From Paenibacillus sp. YN15 (GTDB taxonomy: Bacteria > Bacillota > Bacilli > Paenibacillales > NBRC-103111), in NCBI RefSeq assembly GCF_003285005.1, contig NZ_QMFA01000004.1, positions 1 to 64,000 of the forward strand: 64,000 nt of DNA, read 5' to 3'. The position numbers and the translations under genes were made by a program. Below are positions 52,832-60,918 of this stretch, in pieces (position 1 is the first letter of the stretch; each line of letters starts with the position of its first letter). The notes under the pieces were generated by a model. The model saw only the letters and a program-made list of their open reading frames with translations. It made no database searches and was not told where the DNA came from.

Positions 52832-54755
52832 TGGTCTCGCCCCCCGCTGCGCGTATTTCATCCTTCAGAATAACCGACATGACCGACGCCTGCCCCTTCC
52901 GGACAGACTTGAACGGGGCAAAGCTCCATGACTTGACCCGGTCGGAGTTGGTGATCAGCATGGGCGTCGCCAGGGATTTGGCGTTTTGGTTCACCTTGTT
53001 CAGATTGAACTTCAACAGCAAATCCCCGGCTTCCACCCGATCACCCTGCTTGACCATACAGGTGAAATATTTCCCGTTCAAATGGGAGGTATCGATGCCC
53101 ACGTGAAGAAGCACCTCCAAACCTTCGTCGGTTGTGATGCCCAAGGCGTGAAGCGACGGGTAAATCAGCGTCACCGTCCCGTTGACCGGGGCTACCAGTT
53201 CCCCCTTCTCCGGAAGGAAGGCCACACCGTTGCCGACGATCTTCTTCGAGAAAATCTGGTCCGGCACATCCTCCAGCGGAATCATCCGGCCCAGCATGGG
53301 GGAGTTGAACAGCACCTGATGCAGGTCTTTTTTGGTAATGCGGACAATTTCCTCCCGGATCAGCTCCGAGAAGGTGCCGAACACCACCTGGACATTCCCC
53401 GCTCCCAGATTGATAATTCCCGCTGCGCCCAGATGCTTGAGGGTGGCGATATCCATCAGCTTGTCGTTGACCAGGGTAAGGCGAAGCCGGGTGATGCAGG
53501 CCTCGATGGTCTTGATGTTGTTTTTGCCCCCTAGGGCTTGAAGAATCAACGGCGACCGGTACGGAATATCCCCGGCAAACTCGTCGATGGTGGACCCTTC
53601 CTCCCGGCCCGGCGTAGGCAGCTGATACTTGACGATGGCATAGCGGAACAGAAAATAATAAACGGCGGCATACAGAATGCCGATGGGCAAAATCAGCCAC
53701 TCATTGCGGGCCAGATGCATATTGATAATAAAATCAATGGCCCCGGCCGAATACGAGAATCCGTGGTGGATATTCAGCTCATAGGCAATCCACATGGCAG
53801 CGCCGGACAATACGGCATGGATAAAGAACAGATACGGCGCCACAAACAAAAAGGCGAATTCGATAGGCTCCGTCACCCCTGTCAAAAGCGAGGCTAGCGC
53901 TGCCGTAAGAAAGGTCTTGCGGATCTTGGGCTTCAAGTCCTCCCGGGCCTCCTGGATGATCGCCAGAGCCACCGCGGGAAGCGCAAACATCATAATCGGG
54001 TACAACCCCGCCATGAAGGTGCCCGCAGTGGGATCGCCGGAGAAGAAGCGGGGAATATCCCCGTATACCATGGTGCCGTCGGGCAGCTGATAGGCCCCCA
54101 GTTGGAACCAATATACATTGTTCAGAATATGATGCAGCCCCGAGGGAACCAAAAGCCGGTAGCCAAAGCCGTACAGGAACGCCCCAAAGCCGCCCAGGGA
54201 AAGCAGAAACTCTCCGATCCGGCCAAACAGCTCCTGCACCCAGGGGCCTACAGCCACCACAATTCCCGATAAGAAGATGGTGGCCACGCTGGTGACCAGC
54301 GGCACAAAGCGCGGGCCGCCGAAAAACTGGATATATTCAGGCAGCTGGATAAACCGGAACCGCCTGTAGCACAACGCGGCGAGAACCCCGATCAGGATGC
54401 CCCCGAATATTCCCAGCTGCATGGCGCTGCCGGCAAACCGCTCGGTAATCTGCGTAAACATAAAATAGGACAGGACAGCAGACATCCCTGCCGTTCCGCC
54501 GTTGTCCGTCAGCCCCATGGCCACCCCCACGGCAAACAGAAAGGGGAGATACTGGATGATCAGACGTCCGGCAAACTCCAGCAATTCTCCAGCCTGGGAA
54601 AAATGGACGAGCTGCCAGGGCATATGCCCCAGCCAAAGCAGAATCGCCGCCACCGGCAGGGCCATAGTGGGCAGCATTAATGAACGGCCGAGCTGCTGAA
54701 GATTGCCCATCCAATTCATCGTATAGTTTCGGTCCACTTTGTCTTGCCGCGCCAT
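52824..54755 (-). CDS. ptsG: glucose-type PTS permease IICBA
   Basis: A 643-residue sugar permease. The IIC membrane domain (about 1-370, PTMALPVAAILLWLG, GDIPRFFSGDPTAGTFMAG) is followed by IIB (about 395-470, with the phosphorylated Cys in TIEACITRLRLTL) and IIA (about 500-625, with the phosphohistidine in HVGIDTSHLNG). It imports and phosphorylates a hexose of the glucose/N-acetylglucosamine group; PtsG is most likely because ptsI is directly coupled, but NagE-like specificity is not excluded. AAAGGAG lies before the ATG at 54755. A full consensus -35 box precedes it, and no GlcT-type antiterminator hairpin is seen. Confidence 0.9.
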   Translation of the reverse strand: MARQDKVDRNYTMNWMGNLQQLGRSLMLPTMALPVAAILLWLGHMPWQLVHFSQAGELLEFAGRLIIQYLPFLFAVGVAMGLTDNGGTAGMSAVLSYFMFTQITERFAGSAMQLGIFGGILIGVLAALCYRRFRFIQLPEYIQFFGGPRFVPLVTSVATIFLSGIVVAVGPWVQELFGRIGEFLLSLGGFGAFLYGFGYRLLVPSGLHHILNNVYWFQLGAYQLPDGTMVYGDIPRFFSGDPTAGTFMAGLYPIMMFALPAVALAIIQEAREDLKPKIRKTFLTAALASLLTGVTEPIEFAFLFVAPYLFFIHAVLSGAAMWIAYELNIHHGFSYSAGAIDFIINMHLARNEWLILPIGILYAAVYYFLFRYAIVKYQLPTPGREEGSTIDEFAGDIPYRSPLILQALGGKNNIKTIEACITRLRLTLVNDKLMDIATLKHLGAAGIINLGAGNVQVVFGTFSELIREEIVRITKKDLHQVLFNSPMLGRMIPLEDVPDQIFSKKIVGNGVAFLPEKGELVAPVNGTVTLIYPSLHALGITTDEGLEVLLHVGIDTSHLNGKYFTCMVKQGDRVEAGDLLLKFNLNKVNQNAKSLATPMLITNSDRVKSWSFAPFKSVRKGQASVMSVILKDEIRAAGGETNG

Positions 54756-54790
54756 AGTGCAGCTCCTTTCCCACAATGCTCTACCTTTGA

Positions 54791-54819
54791 ATGGTAATGC
54801 CTGCCCGGACTTTTGTCAA
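54791..54819 (-). promoter_or_regulatory. promoter of the ptsG operon
   Basis: On the minus strand a perfect TTGACA and a weaker TACCAT are 17 bases apart, with the start codon about 36 bases beyond. Confidence 0.6.
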
Positions 54820-54872
54820 AGGTTTGTCGGACAATCTCCCCAACAGTCCCGGCCGTAAAACCTCGTCGCAGC

Positions 54873-54900
54873 AAAAAGCCCGGGTTTCGGACCCGGACTT
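54873..54900 (-). terminator. terminator of the coat-protein cluster
   Basis: On the minus strand GTCCGGGT pairs with ACCCGGGC around a five-base loop and is followed by TTTTT. Confidence 0.85.
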
Positions 54901-54917
54901 CTTTGGATGGAGCCGCT

Positions 54918-55241
54918 TTATTGTTTGGGAAACTGGGATTTGTAGCCGTTGAACTGCTGGTAGGCTTGCTGGATCTTCTGCTGATCGGCAGCCTCAATCT
55001 TGTACCAGCCCTTTTGCCACATTTTGTCGAACACCTGATACTGCATGTTGTGCTCGTCGCTCAGGATGCCCTGAACAGCTTCATGCAGCTTCGGATTTTG
55101 CATTTCGTTCAAGCCGGTGTTGTAGCTGGCGGTCATATACTTTTCCATGGTCAGAATATCATTCAGCCGGTCGCGGTCGCTGAATTCAGGACCCTGGGCG
55201 GTTTGGTTGGCGGCCTCCGGAACAGCGATTTCCACACTCAC
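54918..55241 (-). CDS. spore coat protein, CotF family
   Basis: A 107-residue helical protein of the CotF family. The core LNDILTMEKYMTASYNTGLNEMQNPKLHEAVQ and the following EHNMQYQVFDKMWQKGWY are typical. CotF proteins are made late in the mother cell and packed in the coat. It is the last gene of a three-gene coat-like unit, and a GGAGGGATCG site precedes the ATG. Role at the spore is inferred from the family. Confidence 0.87.
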   Translation of the reverse strand: MSVEIAVPEAANQTAQGPEFSDRDRLNDILTMEKYMTASYNTGLNEMQNPKLHEAVQGILSDEHNMQYQVFDKMWQKGWYKIEAADQQKIQQAYQQFNGYKSQFPKQ

Positions 55242-55260
55242 AAGCGATCCCTCCTTAAAT

Positions 55261-55479
55261 TTATTGAAGCTGGCTCAAAATGGTGTTGTAGTGCTGCTGA
55301 TGCTTTTTGCCCAAATCCCGCACCAGCTGCGACAACTGCGGGCATTCCATGGTGTTTGCGGTATCCTCGCATTTTTTCACGGCCAACAGCTCCCAGGACA
55401 AATAGTCCTTGATATAGAGCAATTCTTTTTCACCGATCAGGTTGCGGTCCTGGGTGAGGGTACTCTGATTTTGCTGCAT
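55261..55479 (-). CDS. small CotF-like coat protein
   Basis: A 72-residue partly helical protein. The stretch DRNLIGEKELLYIKDYLSWELLAVKKCEDTA matches the short CotF-like or YhcQ-like proteins that accompany CotF in Paenibacillus. Two cysteines may crosslink. The ATG at 55479 has GAAGGAGG upstream; the frame is open for seven more codons. It lies 19 bases upstream of the CotF gene, so the two are probably co-transcribed. Confidence 0.8.
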   Translation of the reverse strand: MQQNQSTLTQDRNLIGEKELLYIKDYLSWELLAVKKCEDTANTMECPQLSQLVRDLGKKHQQHYNTILSQLQ

Positions 55480-55506
55480 TTGGTATGCCTCCTTCTGCAT
55501 TTGTGG

Positions 55507-55536
55507 CTGAAAGCGGACCCTGCGGCCCGCTTTCAG
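55507..55536. other. 10-base inverted repeat between coat-like genes
   Basis: CTGAAAGCGG and CCGCTTTCAG flank a ten-base loop with no T run. It could reduce read-through into the coat genes or be an mRNA end. Confidence 0.45.
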
Positions 55537-55559
55537 GTCTGTTCTATATGGTCAGCTGG

Positions 55560-56357
55560 CTAAAACTTGTTGGAGCTGTTATAGTTTGTGCTCATATTGG
55601 TGTTGCCATACTGGGACGTTTGGCTCGAATCGGAACGCAGGTATGCGTCATGGCCCGGCTGGTCGCCCCGGTAGTTGGCCGTATGAAAGGAATTGGGGGA
55701 AACATACTGCTGCTGGTTCGTGTTTTGCTGGCTGTTGCCGTATCCGGAATTCATGCCGTAGTTTCCGCCGGAGAAGTTTTGGCCGGATTGGGCGTTGGTA
55801 TTGAACTGCTGCGGAATACTGTTTTGATTATAAGAGGTGTTGACTTGCCCTTGTGTCGGCTGAAAGGAGTCGGAGCGCAGATAAGCGTCATGACCCTGCT
55901 GGTTGCCGCGGTAGTTGGCGGTGTGGAAGGAATCCGGAGATACATATTGGGTTTGGTTTTGTTGATTTTGCTGGTTTTGGCCGTAGGAGGAAACCCCATA
56001 GCCGGTATTGGAGGTATACCCGTAATTGACGGAGGTATTGGCTGCGCTGTAGCCGCTTTGGGAAGGCTGGGCCGAGTCGGAGCGCAGATAGGCGTCATGG
56101 CCCGGCTGGTCGCCGCGGTAGCTGGCGGTGTGGAAGCTGGCCGGATTTTGGTTTTGGTTTTGGTTTTGCTGTTGGCCATAGACGGAATTCACCATTCCGG
56201 TAGGCTGGAAGCCCTTTTGCATACCCTTGTATTGAGAGGTCACATTTTGGTTCACGCCAAAGGAACTGGGAGATTGGGAATCGGATCTCAGATAGTTGTC
56301 GTGGCCTTGTTGATTGCCGCGGTAGTTGGAGGTGTGGAATTGCTGGGATTGATGCAC
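55560..56357 (-). CDS. four-copy repeat protein, likely spore-surface (unknown family)
   Basis: A 265-residue protein of low complexity, rich in Gln, Asn, Ser, Gly and Tyr, with four copies of one motif: FHT(A/S)(N/S)YRG, then (N/D)Q(Q/P)GHD and YLRSDS. The copies lie at residues 7-27, 75-95, 144-164 and 224-244, with spacings of 68, 69 and 80. Linkers are disordered-looking. No signal peptide or membrane helix is present. A GTG start at 56357 is preferred because GAGGGAGG lies eight bases before it; an ATG six codons upstream is in that site. It heads the CotF cluster, which suggests a coat or crust protein with repeated ligand or self-assembly sites. I know of no named family. Confidence 0.65.
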   Translation of the reverse strand: MHQSQQFHTSNYRGNQQGHDNYLRSDSQSPSSFGVNQNVTSQYKGMQKGFQPTGMVNSVYGQQQNQNQNQNPASFHTASYRGDQPGHDAYLRSDSAQPSQSGYSAANTSVNYGYTSNTGYGVSSYGQNQQNQQNQTQYVSPDSFHTANYRGNQQGHDAYLRSDSFQPTQGQVNTSYNQNSIPQQFNTNAQSGQNFSGGNYGMNSGYGNSQQNTNQQQYVSPNSFHTANYRGDQPGHDAYLRSDSSQTSQYGNTNMSTNYNSSNKF

Positions 56358-56476
56358 AGGTGAATCCTCCCTCATATTTGCTTGCGTTAGTCTTCTCCGG
56401 CTCTCCTCCCTGGGGAAGAAGTCTCTCCTTTGAAGCCTCTAATAGTGTCTTCACCTGCACTGTATTTATGTTTGGG

Positions 56477-56518
56477 AAAAAAAAGAAACGGTGCAGCCGG
56501 GCTGCTCCGTTCCGTTTC
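56477..56518 (-). terminator. terminator of thiE
   Basis: On the minus strand GAAACGG pairs with CCGTTTC around an inner GCAGCC/GGCTGC stem and is followed by eight T residues. It begins within the stop codon. Confidence 0.85.
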
Positions 56519-57182
56519 ATATATGCTGCCGAACCAGCCGGTTCAGCTCCGCCGCCGCTTCCAGCGGGCTATTGCTCCGGGTGATGGCGGAAACCACTGC
56601 AATCCCGTCGGCTCCCGCTCCCATGACCAATCCGGCATTGGTGCGGTTGATGCCGCCGATGCCAACCCGCGGAACCCCGCCGCACTCGGCCGCCAGCCGG
56701 GCAAGCAGCTCAAACCCGATAGCCTCTCCCGCATCAGGCTTGGTAGGAGTGCCATATACCGGTCCGACCCCCAGGTAGTCGGCCTGCTGCTCCAGCGCCC
56801 ATTGGGCTTCCTCCCAGGAGCCTGCGGATACGCCGACAAAACGGTCCGGCCCCATAAGCTTCCGGACCTCCTGCGCGGGCAGGTCGTCCTGACCCACATG
56901 GACTCCGTCCGCATCAAGAATCAGGGCAATATCCACACGGTCGTTAACCACAAAGGGAATGCCCTGCTCCCGGCACAAGGCCCGAAGCCGTCTGGACTCC
57001 TCCAGAACCTCCCGCAGCGGCTGGGATTTCTCCCGCCACTGGATCATGGTGACGCCTCCTGCAATGGCTTCCCGGGCAATTTCCGCGGCGGTGCGGCCCC
57101 CGTAGCTCTGCATATCCATAACCAGATACAGCTTGAGCCACTCCCGGAGCGGACGGCCGTTCCAATCCACAACCTTACTCAT
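56517..57182 (-). CDS. thiE: thiamine-phosphate synthase
   Basis: A 221-residue TIM-barrel enzyme that joins hydroxymethylpyrimidine diphosphate and thiazole phosphate to thiamine phosphate. TMIQWREK (about 46-53), NDRVDIALILDADGVHVGQDD (about 80-100), VGPVYGTPTKPDAG (about 137-150) and VGIGGIN are the family motifs. The start at 57182 has GAGAGGAG upstream. No other thiamine gene is nearby, and no TPP riboswitch was recognised in front of it. It is the last gene of a unit that begins with aroA. Confidence 0.93.
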   Translation of the reverse strand: MSKVVDWNGRPLREWLKLYLVMDMQSYGGRTAAEIAREAIAGGVTMIQWREKSQPLREVLEESRRLRALCREQGIPFVVNDRVDIALILDADGVHVGQDDLPAQEVRKLMGPDRFVGVSAGSWEEAQWALEQQADYLGVGPVYGTPTKPDAGEAIGFELLARLAAECGGVPRVGIGGINRTNAGLVMGAGADGIAVVSAITRSNSPLEAAAELNRLVRQHI

Positions 57183-57210
57183 ACGCGAAACACTCCTCTC
57201 GGACAAAACT

Positions 57211-57244
57211 GCAGCGAAAGACAGGTGGCTCCGCCCTTCGCTGC
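57211..57244. other. inverted repeat upstream of thiE
   Basis: GCAGCGAA and TTCGCTGC pair perfectly around an 18-base loop in the gap between the CoA-binding gene and thiE. There is no T run and no thiamine-box motif, so it may act as a weak attenuator or stabiliser. Confidence 0.4.
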
Positions 57245-57274
57245 GTGTCAGACCTTATAATTTCGGGGAAATGA

Positions 57275-57700
57275 TCAGCGCGCAGGCCGGGTGATGGCGT
57301 CCTCTACCTTAATGCAGCGGTCCATAATCACCTGAAGCCCCGCCTTGCCTGCAATCTCCGCTGCTTCCTCGCTGATAATCCCCTGCTGCAGCCACAGCAC
57401 CTTGGCGCCCGCCTTGACGGCTTCCTCGGCAACCTCCGCACAAAACTCGCTTCTGCGGAAGACATTCACAATATCGATGGACTCGGGCACTTCGGCCAGG
57501 GAGTTGCAGCGCTTCTCCCCCAGAATCGTATCCGCGCCGGTGGGATTCACCGGAATAATCCGGTAGCCCCTGTCCTGCATAGCCGCAGCCACCATATGGG
57601 AGGTTCTGTCGGGTTTGTCCGACAAACCTACAACGGCGATATTGCCCGCTTTCTCCAGAATCGCTTTAATCTCATCCCGCGACGGGTTTTCGAATGCCAT
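57275..57700 (-). CDS. CoA-binding domain protein (YccU-like)
   Basis: A 141-residue single-domain protein with the Rossmann-type CoA-binding fold. IAVVGLSDKPDRTSHMVAAAMQDRGYRIIPVNP (from about residue 16) and VLWLQQGIISEEA (about 105) match YccU-type proteins. The role is unknown; some members bind acyl-CoA or NAD. The ATG at 57700 has GGAGG nine bases upstream. It lies between the C39-like protease and thiE. Confidence 0.87.
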   Translation of the reverse strand: MAFENPSRDEIKAILEKAGNIAVVGLSDKPDRTSHMVAAAMQDRGYRIIPVNPTGADTILGEKRCNSLAEVPESIDIVNVFRRSEFCAEVAEEAVKAGAKVLWLQQGIISEEAAEIAGKAGLQVIMDRCIKVEDAITRPAR

Positions 57701-57734
57701 GGGCTTCAGCCTCCACAAATTGATTGGTCATGTT

Positions 57735-58568
57735 TCAGGATACCGGCTCATAAGACAGGCTCTGCCGCCCCATCGCTTCCCAGGTTTCCAGGAACTGCTG
57801 GCGTTCCACGGCGAGCTGCTTTTTGCCGGTCCAGGGATCATTCACATACACATTCTGATCGTCGTACCCTACCAGCAGCACCGCATGCTCCATAAACGTG
57901 GTTTTGATCGGTCCCGTAGGCGTGTCCCAGGTTACCCATTTGGCGGGCATCCTGAAATCGATGGTTGTCCAGACCACGGCGGGAATTCCCTGGGACAGCT
58001 GAAGCTCCAGCTCCTCAAATTCGCCGCCGGTCAGGTCCACCGCTCCCGGAACATTCTCCTTCAGCACCGGAAACAAGGCCGTATGGTAAATCCCGAAGCC
58101 CCGGCCCTTCCCGGAGATTTCTCCCACAAATCCGGTGTTGGGATTCCCCCAATAAGCAGGGGAACCATCGGATTTCAAGGTGATGGGCGTCATATCCACC
58201 GGCATCTCGGAGAGGAGGTCCATCTTGGACTTGGCCACGCCGGCGAAATTCAGCAGCATGGACAAGCTGGTGATCTCGCAGCCCGAGGGCAGCTCGGGAT
58301 GCTGGCGGTAAACCGGCGCATCAAGAAGAACGGATGCCTTTCGCTCTGGCTTGACAGGCGTTGGCGAAGGAACCGGCACAGGCTCGGGAGAGGCGGATCC
58401 AGCCGGCCGGAAGGCTATCGGGGCGGCATCGGCATAGGTGGAAATGGCCCATTCCTTCCCCGTTAGCCTGCCATAAATCAGCACGCTGAATACGCCGCTG
58501 GAAAACACGAGTCCTACCACCATCACGAAGGCTGCCATATATTTAATTGTCTTCCAGAGAACATTCAT
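57735..58568 (-). CDS. C39-like papain-fold peptidase, membrane-anchored
   Basis: About 277 residues with one N-terminal membrane helix (residues 8-30), a Pro/Ser linker and a C39-like (Peptidase_C39_2) domain outside. The catalytic cysteine is in LPSGCEITSLSMLL near residue 96, the histidine in MEHAVLLVGYD near 229, and the Asp in YVNDPWTG near 243. Proteins of this group are secreted or membrane-bound thiol hydrolases of unclear substrate. Start is uncertain between ATG 58568 and GTG 58577. It follows aroA by about 40 bases. Confidence 0.83.
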   Translation of the reverse strand: MNVLWKTIKYMAAFVMVVGLVFSSGVFSVLIYGRLTGKEWAISTYADAAPIAFRPAGSASPEPVPVPSPTPVKPERKASVLLDAPVYRQHPELPSGCEITSLSMLLNFAGVAKSKMDLLSEMPVDMTPITLKSDGSPAYWGNPNTGFVGEISGKGRGFGIYHTALFPVLKENVPGAVDLTGGEFEELELQLSQGIPAVVWTTIDFRMPAKWVTWDTPTGPIKTTFMEHAVLLVGYDDQNVYVNDPWTGKKQLAVERQQFLETWEAMGRQSLSYEPVS

Positions 58569-58611
58569 CCTGATCACTCTTTTTGCTGTAGTGGCGGTGC
58601 TTGTGCGTTGG

Positions 58612-59913
58612 TCAGATCAGTTCGATTTGGGCGCCGAGATCAAGCATATGACGGAAGAAACCGGGATACGACTTGGCTACGTGATGGGCGTCATTAATGA
58701 TCAGCCCTTGCTCCGAACGCAAACCTACCACGGACAGGGCCATAATGACCCGGTGGTCATAATGGGCGTTGATCTCTACGCCGCCCTTCACCCCTTCGGG
58801 CTTGCCGTGTACGATGATTTCGCTTTGCCGCTCCTCCACATTCGCTCCGGCCTTGTTCAGCTCATGGACAAAGTCGGTAATGCGGTCGCATTCTTTATAA
58901 CGGAGGTTCTCGACATTATAGAAGCGCGTGGTTCCTTCGGCAAACACGGAGGCGGCCACCATGGCCAATACTCCGTCGGTGAAATGGTCGCCGTCGAATT
59001 CACCGCCGCGGAGCTTGCCGTTGCCTGTCACATGGACAGTATCGTTGGTATGGGTCAGCGGCACGCCCATGGCCTTCAGCACATCCACCACCGCCCGCTC
59101 GCCCTGGCGGCTCTTCTCGGCGAGCCTGCGCACTGTCACATCGGAGGAGGTGACGGCGGCAGCGGCCAGAATGGCAGCGGAGCCGGGATAATCCCCTTGG
59201 ACGATATAATCCTTGGCCTGGTAGCGCTGGCGGCCCGGAACCCGGAAATGCATATAATTTTCGGCGGCCTCCACCCGGATTCCTGCCTGTTCAAGGACTT
59301 CCAGAGTTTGGCCGACAATCACCTTGGACTTCAGGTCATGAAGTACGGTAATTTCGCTGTCCTCCTCCAGAAGCGGGGTCATGAACAACAGCGAGCTTAA
59401 GAATTGGGAGCTGACATTGCCGGAGACGGTAATCCGTCCGCCTCTGGGCTTTCCGCCGCGGATCGTAATGGGAAGTCTGCCGTCACGGTCGGCAACTTCA
59501 ACTCCCATTTGACGCAAGGAATCAATAAGATCATGATGGGGACGTTTGCCCAGGGATTCGGGATAACGGTTCACGAAGGTGACCTCATCGGGGCAAAGGG
59601 CGGCAACGGACATCAAAAACCGCAGCACTGCACCTGCATTGCCCACATCCAGCTCCTTCACCCGGGCAGGGCTGGCGCCGAAACCCCGGATCACCAGCTT
59701 GGTGTCATCCTCCGTCAGGGTAGCCCCCAGGTCCCGGATACAGCGGCGCATGGCATCGCTGTCCTCGCTGTGGGCGGGATAATGGATGGTGCTTGTCCCT
59801 TCGGCCAAAGCGCCGATCAGAAGATAGCGGGTGGTATAATTCTTGGACGATAATGCCTGTATATCCCCCCGGAGCGCCGGGGTAGGCTTGATCACAGCTT
59901 TAAAACCGTTCAT
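58612..59913 (-). CDS. aroA: 3-phosphoshikimate 1-carboxyvinyltransferase, divergent type
   Basis: A 433-residue EPSP synthase, which joins PEP to shikimate-3-phosphate in aromatic biosynthesis. The ATG at 59913 has CAGGAGGG upstream. Conserved residues include Lys24 and Arg29 in SSKNYTTR, GNAG, VQGDYPGSAA, the catalytic Asp in FTDGVLAM, LRYKECDR and DHRVIMA. Differences from usual enzymes: the shikimate-site SxSxR serines are replaced (NYTTR), and the helix after GNAG reads AVLRFL instead of TAMRPL, so the positions of E. coli Thr97 and Pro101 are Ala and Phe. These positions are known to affect glyphosate sensitivity. It may be the only aroA or a paralogue of one in a trp operon elsewhere. 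Confidence 0.9.
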   Translation of the reverse strand: MNGFKAVIKPTPALRGDIQALSSKNYTTRYLLIGALAEGTSTIHYPAHSEDSDAMRRCIRDLGATLTEDDTKLVIRGFGASPARVKELDVGNAGAVLRFLMSVAALCPDEVTFVNRYPESLGKRPHHDLIDSLRQMGVEVADRDGRLPITIRGGKPRGGRITVSGNVSSQFLSSLLFMTPLLEEDSEITVLHDLKSKVIVGQTLEVLEQAGIRVEAAENYMHFRVPGRQRYQAKDYIVQGDYPGSAAILAAAAVTSSDVTVRRLAEKSRQGERAVVDVLKAMGVPLTHTNDTVHVTGNGKLRGGEFDGDHFTDGVLAMVAASVFAEGTTRFYNVENLRYKECDRITDFVHELNKAGANVEERQSEIIVHGKPEGVKGGVEINAHYDHRVIMALSVVGLRSEQGLIINDAHHVAKSYPGFFRHMLDLGAQIELI

Positions 59914-60260
59914 CGGGCAAGTTCCCTCCTGAGAGCTTTTTGCACCAGCAAAAAACTGGCTTCGTAAGCATAAGCTTGGGCCGGACATGCGGCCGTTCAT
60001 AATGAAAAGCTTCCCGCAAGGAAAGCTCGCTTCGCCGTAAGCATGAGCTTATTGACAGTTTACCATATGCGGCAAGCCTTGGGAATGCGGTACAAGTCGC
60101 ATCCTCCCGAAGTGCCTCGAATCCTACCGCAGATACCGGGAAGTCCCGGTTTGCTCTATCTCGGATTACTGCCGGGAGGTCCGCCGGCGGGCTGGAACGC
60201 GGTAAAGCGTTAAATTCAGCGGACATGCGAGAGCCAGACTGCGCGAAACCCGCAGAGGCT
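59914..60260. other. non-coding gap between aroK and aroA
   Basis: The 347-base gap contains a direct repeat: GCTTCGTAAGCATAAGCTT at 59959-59977 and GCTTCGCCGTAAGCATGAGC at 60029-60048 share most positions. A weak promoter-like pair (TTCCCA, 17, TAAACT on the minus strand) lies around 60060-60090. A 108-codon open frame spans it but has no ribosome site and reads as shadow. It separates aroK from aroA into probably distinct transcripts. Confidence 0.35.
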
Positions 60261-60764
60261 TCACGCGTCCAGCATCTCTTGAATCCTGCGGGCCGCCTCC
60301 AACGGACTCAGGTTGTCCGTATGGAGCTGCGCATGGGCAAAATCATAGGCATGGCGCCTGGCCTCCACCAGTGTGCGCACCCGCTCCTCCAGGTCCCCCT
60401 GCAAGAGCGGCCTGGCCGCATCCCCCTTGACCCGCTGCACAATAACCGCTTCCTCTGCCAGCATGGCTACCACCAGGCCGTTCTCCAGCATCAGCCTGCG
60501 GTTCTCCTCCCGCAGCACAGCCCCGCCGCCGGTAGACACCACCTGGCCCTGCCGCTGCAGCAGCTCCCTTAGGCTTTCCGTTTCCCGTTCCCGGAAATAA
60601 GCCTCTCCATGCTCCTGGAACATCCGGCTGATGGTCATCCCCGCCTGCTCCTCGATATAGGCATCCGTATCCGTAAACGTCCACCCCAGCCGCTCCGCCA
60701 GGATGCGGCCCACAGTGGTTTTGCCGGTGCCCATAAAACCTACAAGCACAATATTTTGCTGCAT
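60261..60764 (-). CDS. aroK: shikimate kinase
   Basis: A 167-residue P-loop kinase that phosphorylates shikimate, directly before the AroA step. Walker A is GFMGTGKTT (about 9-17), the shikimate-binding Asp is in FTDTDAYIE (about 31-39), the GGG loop is STGGGAV (about 77-83), and RPLLQG is the lid region (about 118-123). The length is usual for AroK. Expression may be shared with upstream genes, but a 347-base gap parts it from aroA. Confidence 0.93.
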   Translation of the reverse strand: MQQNIVLVGFMGTGKTTVGRILAERLGWTFTDTDAYIEEQAGMTISRMFQEHGEAYFRERETESLRELLQRQGQVVSTGGGAVLREENRRLMLENGLVVAMLAEEAVIVQRVKGDAARPLLQGDLEERVRTLVEARRHAYDFAHAQLHTDNLSPLEAARRIQEMLDA

Positions 60765-60894
60765 TGTCTATTCCCTCCCCTCCATAAAATTCCGGAGTCT
60801 GTCCGACGGAGTCAAGCTGGCGAAATCCTCGGACAAACTCCCTGCTCATTCTCGGATTTTACCGCGAAAGAAAGGAAATAGGCAAGAGATTCTT

Positions 60895-60918
60895 TAGAAC
60901 AGCGCCTAGAACGGCGCC
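60895..60918. repeat. 12-bp tandem repeat at the end of a glycosyltransferase gene
   Basis: TAGAACAGCGCC and TAGAACGGCGCC lie head to tail and overlap the stop codon of the glycosyltransferase gene. It looks like a small local duplication with one substitution, and no function is implied. Confidence 0.6.

Noticed and set aside
57183-57274. TPP riboswitch in front of thiE
   Set aside because: Only a simple hairpin is present. None of the conserved thiamine-box stretches is seen, and the gap is too short for the full aptamer.
59900-60226. 108-codon open frame between aroK and aroA
   Set aside because: No ribosome site, no conserved motif, and it runs into the start of aroA. Treated as non-coding.
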